Positions 57,601 through 64,000 of a stretch of DNA of 64,000 bases are shown piece after piece. The stretch comes from Cinclus cinclus. Its lineage: Eukaryota > Chordata > Aves > Passeriformes > Cinclidae. A program made the position numbers and the translations under genes. Within the stretch, counting starts at the first letter, position 1. Each line of letters opens with the position of its first letter. Where the stretch lies: positions 21,333,258 to 21,397,257 of the forward strand of contig NC_085047.1 of the NCBI RefSeq assembly GCF_963662255.1, read 5' to 3'. The notes below the pieces were generated by a model. It was given only the letters and a program-made list of their open reading frames with translations. It was not told the DNA's origin and did no database searches.

Positions 57601-58272
57601 CAGGCATTTGATCTTGACAGCAACTCCAAAGATTACAGTCTCATTCCTCCTTTATTGCTCCCTACTGAAAAATTGCTCCACACCAGGAAAGACAAACCTT
57701 TTCCTTACTTAATTTCTTGTATCCAGACCTCTGCTGGTGTCTGAACCCAAGGAATGTCATTGTTCATATACACACACAGAGACATCTCATTCTGTATTCT
57801 GTTCTTCAAACATAACAAGAAACCATCCTCTACATCTATGAAGCTTTCAGTGTTGTTGTTACCTGGAAAACCTCATCTCTGGGTGAACATAAATAACTTG
57901 AAAGGCCAGGAATAGTCCAAATCCAGCATTGCCTTTCCAGAGATGAAAATGGCAACACACAGATAGGCTGAAGGATCACTGTATGCTCTTACTTCTATAA
58001 AGAAACAGCCTATGGCCATGCAAGTCATTGCTAAATCAGTTCATACTGATTTACACAGGGACCATCTTGTAATTGTTTTACAGTAGATACATTCAGGCTC
58101 TGACCTATGGAGACCAAATAAGGATCTGCAACACAGCCCCAGGATGAGCTGGCAAAAGAGAACAAGCTGCAGGTGGAGAAGATCTTTTGCCAGTTGACAG
58201 CTGTTCCTGGGGCACCCCACCAACTCCTTTTCTCCCAGCCTGTTCCCCCTTGATGCCAAGCAAGCAACAGTG
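45638..58272. other. 12.6-kb segment between inverted repeats, no gene recognised
   Basis: No coding exon recognised on either strand. I looked for dermatopontin, lymphotactin and ATP1B1, which follow TBX19 in mammals, without success. No CR1 or family 1-3 LTR was seen, unlike the flanks. Composition differs from the flanks: hand counts in twelve 60-base lines gave about 175 C to 138 G here, against about 132 C to 182 G in twelve lines outside. Minus-strand AATAAA signals occur near 45967 and 54322, which would suit ends of leftward transcripts. Confidence 0.5.
45964..45972 (-). promoter_or_regulatory. Candidate minus-strand poly(A) signal
   Basis: GTTTATTCA gives TGAATAAAC on the minus strand, followed there by TTTTCTTGTGCTGTTCCTGT, a U/GU-rich stretch as expected after a cleavage site. 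It would end a leftward transcript from the 45.6-58.3 kb segment. No coding exon is known to belong to it. Confidence 0.25.
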
Positions 58273-59762
58273 TGTGCTGGTTGTACCTTGAAAGCACCTG
58301 AGGGGAGCGCATACTAGGAAGTTTTTCTCCATGAGAACTTCCTCTGTGAATTGATGGGACCAAATGGAAGCTGGTTTAGTTGTGACAGCCTGAGAAACCA
58401 ATTGGAGAAGTCAGTTTGCTCCATGAATCACATTTGAAGCAAGTAAACGGCAGGGAAAGCTCTCTTGCATTTCCAGCCTTTCACATGGTAACACCAGCCT
58501 GGCTCAGGCCTCTCTCATCGGGAAGCTGCTGGGCCCTGTTTTCAACCAGGGGCCCCAATAGCCAAAAGAAGAAAAGCCCATTGCCAAGATCCTAGCCCTC
58601 CCCCAACCTCCCGTGTGGCTCAGAGCAGCCGCGGGGTGGCCGAGCCCACCCAGCCGCCCTCATGGCCTGGGGGGAGGCAGCTGGGCCCCGGTTTGTGGAG
58701 CCCCCCACACCTTTACTTGCTGGGCAAGGCAGAGGGAGACCCCCCGACCTGCAGCTGGAGCTGGGTGCAGTCAGCATCGGAGGGCAGCTATGGAGCCAGA
58801 GCCTTGTCACTGATTTCTCCTCTGGCTGGACTTTGCAGGTTTTGTCCGCCCCCCCCTGCAGCATGGCCTGGGCGGCCTGAGATCCTGACGCAGCTCCAGC
58901 ATGGCCTGGCCTGGTCCAACCCCTGCTATTTCTTTGTGAGATTTTAACTTTTCCAGTGCTCAGGTAAGACTTACAGACTTTCCATCCTTCCTTGGGTGAG
59001 AGGGGGAAGAACAGAAAGGATACCCCAAAGTCAATGAAGCAAAAGCTAAGTTTCTAGATGGAAGGAGAATGAGGAGATGCCATGAAGGTTGGCTGAAATA
59101 TCTTTTTGTAAGCTATAGGGGTGAACTGTACTACACGAAAAAATTCCTGTAAACCATGAAAAAAAATGACATTGAGGGGGTGGAGTGAAGTGTAAAGTGT
59201 TCGGAAAATCCTTTGCCCTGAGAGAAAAAGGGGGATCTCTGTTCCTCGGAGTGAAGTATGAACAGAGAGAAGTGTGTTAAAGAGAATTTTTTGCCTTTGA
59301 GTAGCTTATCCTTAAAAGTAACACTCCATGACTTTTTTTACTGTGGCCCACAAGCACAGCTTTGGGAAGGCTGTGAAAGTGGGAAGAGTTTCATGATGGC
59401 AGATCCCGGGTGGATGTTATTCATGGAAAAAGTGAAGTCAGGAGAGAACTGGTTGTTTCCCTCTTGGAAAAAAAAAATTCTTATAACTAAACAAGAAGAA
59501 ACTCCTCTCCCTAAAGTGAACTGAAAAAGATTATTTAAGTAAGGAATTGACTGAAGTGTCTCTGTATGTTTTTAAGCTGTGACAAAGGGGAAAGAAGGAC
59601 TGGTCTGAAGATCTATTCTCAATTTATTATTATTTTTCTTTGTGTTATTAATAAAGTTTTTCTTTATTCCCTTTTAAGTTTTAGGCCTGCTTTACTTTTA
59701 CTCCTAATTGATTTCACAACAAAAGGTAAATATATTACAATTGGCAAACCCAAACTACGACA
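58273..59762 (+). mobile_element. Long LTR-like element, inverted copy B
   Basis: Plus-oriented partner of 44148-45637. Starts TGTGCTGGTTGTACC after flank CAGTG and ends CCCAAACTACGACA before CCAGT. Contains a GC-rich block (58600-58900) and an AATAAA at 59650-59655 about 107 bases before the end. The 110-codon frame 58615-58947 begins in the GC-rich block. It is identical in copy A, but with copies this young that shows common origin, not selection. An LTR is the best reading; a non-LTR repeat or segmental duplication remains possible. Confidence 0.75.
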
Positions 59763-60329
59763 CCAGTTTTATGTGTCTCTGTATTTCTTTATAGCCTCTT
59801 CAGCAACTAGTAAAAACTAAAAGTCAAAGCAAATTTAAAATCTGATCAAAGGCTCAGAAGCTAAGAATAGCTGGCATTTTTTCTTAACTGTTGTGCTACA
59901 TGCCTAATTTGTTCTATGTGAAAGTTTTTTTTCCTGCTTCTTATGTCACAGCCTATAAGAATGATTTGGCTGCTGGAAGGGATGTAGTTGATTTTTAGTT
60001 CAACTAATGACAATCAAAGCAGAATAAAAGTTGTTTCTCTGTCTTTGTTGTTCTGTGTCTCCTTTTGGTTAATTAGAGGATATCACAACAAAACTTTGCT
60101 CCCATATTGACTTTCCAGTGAGTACAGAGTGCTCTAAATTTTTTTTCCCATGCTTGGCCTTTTTTTTTTTGTCTGTGCTGACTTTTCCAGCCTTTCTCCA
60201 CATTAAAAATACTAGGGAGTGTGGTGCAGGATCGCCAAAGCATCTTAGAGGCCCCAGCAGGGGCACAGATGTGTTCAACAAAGAGCTGCTTCTTTGGCCC
60301 CATTCTGATGGGGCAGCAACGAGAAGCTG
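59763..60329. other. Intergenic, no gene recognised
   Basis: T-rich non-coding sequence. No family recognised. Confidence 0.45.
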
Positions 60330-60610
60330 ATTTTGTCCCCTAGAAACCCGTCTCGTTTTAGAGAGATGTGAGCGCTCGGCATTCAGACTCCTCCTCACCC
60401 ACAGAAAGTGACTTGCGCAGGATTAAGTACCCTTCCTCAGGGAGTGATTCCCCCTCGAAACCTGGGGAAAGGTGCTTCTGAGGCAGGGTTAGCAGACACG
60501 CTTAGTGGGAGCTCCCTCTCCTGGCCGCTGCCCTGTGCCGGGGTGTCCGACCGCGGAAGACACCGGGCTGGAATGGGTATAACTCAGCGTAGCAGGGTTG
60601 TCAGGCTCAG
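60330..60610. promoter_or_regulatory. CpG-rich patch, possible promoter or old LTR
   Basis: About 280 bases with many CpGs (ACCCGTCTCG, GAGCGCTCGG, CCGACCGCGG, ACACCGGG) in otherwise CpG-poor DNA, followed by GGGTATAACTCAGCGTAGC. It could be a small CpG island marking a transcription start, or a GC-rich LTR fragment. No coding exon next to it was recognised. Confidence 0.3.
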
Positions 60611-63600
60611 CACCAGGGGTATTGAATAATTAGAAAACCTCCGAGTCACAGCTTCTGCCTTTGCCTTATGCTGATAAAAGTGCAGAACCACAGGACTGGA
60701 TTTTCCCTTTCTCAACACCTGCTCTGGTGGTTGCATCACATGCTTGTGGCTTCCACTGCGCTTGACTTTATCTGTTTTCCATTGCCCAGCCAGTGCCTTG
60801 TCTTGTTCCTTTGCGATGAAAAGCATCACGGCATGTCTCCTATCCCTTCTTACTTAGAACAAACGAAAACATCTCTGCCACCTCCCCTCTTCCATACTGG
60901 TCATCCAGTCTTGCCTTTCTAGTCTCATTCTGTGCTTTGTACCTGTCATTCTTACAGAGACTTGATGTCTGTAGAGTGTTCTGTGAAACTGAATGCTGTG
61001 GGAGCAGACTGAGTTACTGCATCTGTACTGCTTGACAGGGACCCTCAAGTACAGTAACAGGTGTCTGTTAAAATTGTCATGCTTTCAATTCTTGCTGTCT
61101 ATAGCAGCAATTCCTACATTATTTTCAATTATTTTGGAGAGCAAAATACTTGAGAGATAGCAATAGACTGATTTTGAATGCCACCAAAGCAGTTTATTTC
61201 CCTACTGATTATCTATGTTTTAAAATGTAGTGGAGAAAAACAGTTGATGTGAGGGTAGGGATGGTAATTCCTGGCAGAATAATGGAGTGGTACTCTTCTT
61301 TGACTGTAAGGGGAAAAAATAGGCAGTTGACTACTTTTGGGGGTCTGGGTAAGTCTGCCCTCAGCTGTTGTGCTAGATCTTAACCTGTCTGACAGGATAA
61401 CTCTAGGCTCTGTAGATAGTTTGAAAAGCTTCTTTATGGCTTTGGGCATTGGATGAGTACCAGCTGGCGCCCTGATGTTGAGAGAATGTCATCTCTGGTA
61501 AGCATGATGTGGTAGGACCAGAGTGCTGGACAGTTTTTGTCTGTGGATAGGCTTCTGGAATTATTGTGAGGTATCATATGGTAATGTAAGGTGGGGTAAG
61601 AGCCACAAAAATAACTCAGTCTATGGCTTGATTCTATTTGTTCAGGAAAAGAACGCTGTGGAACTCTAGAACTCTTTCTTGCTTAAGTTTGTTATGATAA
61701 AAGGATGAGCTGAAGAAACAACAAGGTATCCTTCAATGCAGAAAACCAACAGAGCCTGGATGATATAAGGGGCAATGCTGAAATAAAGCTGCTGTATCCT
61801 ACATGATGATAGGACTGTAACAAAAATAATTTGCTTATCAGATCTAGAAAAAGGCTTTACTTCCTGGCAACAAGTACTGACTGGCTAGGGCTTCCTGTGC
61901 TTGGGGGCTTTGTAAGAGGTGCATTTCATATGAGAAGTGTGAGATGGTTATTTTCACAGCCTCTCTGAGAAAGTCCTGTTTCAAACATGTGAACACAGCA
62001 CCACTCAGCTGGGAAACAAACGGGAAAGCTGAGGTGGTCTGAGCAACAGAAAGTTGACTCTTGCTCTTGGCTGTATGTATGGGGTTCATCTAGATGGGAT
62101 CATTTTTATATGAGTATATGGAGTTACCTAGGAAAGATGAAAGTAATCATTAAAGAAAAAAGCTCTGTGAATTGTAGGGTTTGCAGTGGATTGTAAAATC
62201 AGAGTTGTGATGAAGACACAGAAGTGCCTTTGGATCACTGTTCTGAGACACTGAATTGAGAAAGAAACCAGAAGAGGACAGGAAAGGACTGAATAGAAGG
62301 GGAGAAAAGTGTATCCAAGCCACTTCTGTTGCTTCTGCTGGTTGGCTCATTTAATCAAGCAAGTCTACCACAGATTATGTCTTTGCTTGGTCTAAATATG
62401 AGCATTGCTAGCTGAAATCACTGTGCTGTTGAGCTTGCTCCTATCATGGCAAAAAATGGTAGGATGATGCATGAAAAATAACTGTGGTTCCTAACTTCAG
62501 TTGTATGTCTGGGAAAATCATGGCTTCCTGAGGCATTTTCCATCTGTTTGTCTCTTGAGATACCTCTATTCAGACATGAGATAGCTGGCAAGAAAAGCAT
62601 TATCCAGAATCATGTTAAGACAGCATTGCACTAAGGTGGTATTTAATTTCATCTCTCTGGAAGTGGATGGAGAATTCTGGAGAAATAACCACCTAATTCA
62701 GAGCCACATCATTTGGATACCTGCGACTCCAAAATACATTAATGTCTTTGTGGGTATCAATTCCTGTTAATTCCTTTCAATCCAGTTACTCTAATTAGTT
62801 ACCCACTGGTTTTGAAGCTCTACACAGCAAAGCCAGCGGGTTGCAAAACAGGGTACTCTTCCAATCTTTAATTTTTTCCCCTTTGCATCCTTCTGCATCC
62901 TACCACATACTTGTAGCTAGCAGCTTGAATAGTCTTCATGATGAAGCCAAGTTAAGTGTATGCTGACTCCGGAGGATCTGATCAGTACAGCAGTGTGGAT
63001 CTAGCCAGGGGTGCTGTCTAATCCCCATCAGCAGTGTGGAGAAGAAGGAACAGAGCAAGCTAGGGAATTTAGCTGATCATGGTTATTTGTTTCAGTTGGT
63101 GAAAGCTTTTGGGGTTTGTTAAACAGTCCAGCAGGAATTAAACATCTTGGCAGTGCAGTGAGAGAAGAGATTTGACATGGATAAAGGTACAATAATGCCC
63201 ATTGGCAAAAATAAAGTTTCTCCTCACTTGCTTGGGCTCTGAATTTGCAATCTGCTGTGAAGGCAGAACATTTGGGTAGATGCTATCACAGATAGTTTAA
63301 TGAAGCAGAGAGCTGCAGTTTTAAAAGGGAACTGAGCTGCTTGTGTGTTTGAAAAAATAATACAGTAATGCAGAAGGAACTCTAATACATGGATATTCTG
63401 ATAAAAACTTAATGGAGAACACACAGTGCAAAACTGATGCTATGTTGCCTCCTGCTGAGAACCAGAGCTCAGTGGGTCAAAAAGAATTGTCTACTTGCGT
63501 GGATATTAAAAGCACCCCAGATTAAATGAGAAATACTTAAAAGGCTGTTCCACCTGTATTCTTCAGAAGCATAAACTAGCTCCTCTTTGAGGCATGGAAG

Positions 63601-64000
63601 AAAGCATTAAGGACATGGGTTTTGTTTCTCAGAGATTTTTTTAACATCTTTCCTTTGAAGCATTAGGACTGTCTGCTGCTAGTGGGACAGAATCCCAGAA
63701 TGGACTCAGGTATGATCCAATCAGGAAAAAAGTTATATTTCTGTCTCAAAATTACAGCGATACATAGTACAGTGCTCTCTTTATATCAGTAAGCTCTCAG
63801 ATATTTGGTCATCCCTCCTCTCAAGAAATATACTATCATCTCATTAAATGCTAGATCTGTGAAATTTTGTGCTGAGTTAGACAATATTTCATTCACCAGA
63901 AGATAGCTTCAGAAGTCTAAAAATTTGCATACAAGAGGTGAAGTTCTAAAAGAACTCTGCAATTCTGACAAGAGCTGTTTTTTTGCTACCATGTTGGTCT
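60611..64000. other. Intergenic, no gene recognised
   Basis: Sampled lines are G-rich relative to C on the + strand. No repeats of the families above and no exon with a known protein. Confidence 0.5.

Noticed and set aside
45638..58272. Dermatopontin, lymphotactin or ATP1B1 exons, expected near TBX19 from mammalian gene order
   Set aside because: None of their characteristic peptides was seen in either strand; absence by eye is not proof.
44148..59762. One giant transposon with 1.49-kb terminal inverted repeats
   Set aside because: No transposase, polymerase or other long frame inside, no matching duplication at the outer ends, and the repeats have LTR-like layout with their own poly(A) signal.

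Overview
This looks like vertebrate, almost certainly bird, nuclear DNA. The signs are short exons with GT/AG borders, chicken-repeat-1 (CR1) LINE remnants with the typical bird 3' end, and many solo LTRs of endogenous retroviruses. The LTR richness suggests a songbird, but that is inference. No bacterial-type gene, CRISPR array or operon is present.

The only protein-coding gene I can support is TBX19 (Tpit, the pituitary T-box transcription factor), on the + strand. Seven coding exons lie between 3500 and 10649, corresponding to exons 2-8 of the human gene. They join in phase and give 359 whole codons up to a TAA stop. Exon 1, with the start codon and the beginning of the T-box, was not found in the first 3.5 kb and must lie to the left. 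The first 3.5 kb is therefore read as intron 1. It holds the cut end of one solo LTR and a CR1 copy that keeps a reverse-transcriptase fragment.

From 10.65 to 64 kb no coding exon was recognised. This stretch carries solo LTRs, several with clean 5-bp target-site duplications (GAGTG at 12.4-12.9 kb, CTGAG at 13.4-14.1 kb, AGTGG at 37.4-37.9 kb, CTGTG at 38.6-39.1 kb, GTTTG at 41.2-41.8 kb). A cluster of five lies within 35.25-41.83 kb. There are also simple repeats and a few CpG-rich patches. All LTRs are solo; no gag, pol or env reading frame was seen.

The most striking structure is a pair of almost identical, roughly 1.49-kb LTR-like elements in opposite orientation (44148-45637 and 58273-59762) around a 12.6-kb segment. 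Inside that segment base composition appears flipped, with C over G on the + strand, whereas the sampled DNA outside shows G over C. This fits an inversion of the segment, real or made in assembly, by recombination between the two copies. A minus-strand transcription unit between them is the main alternative.
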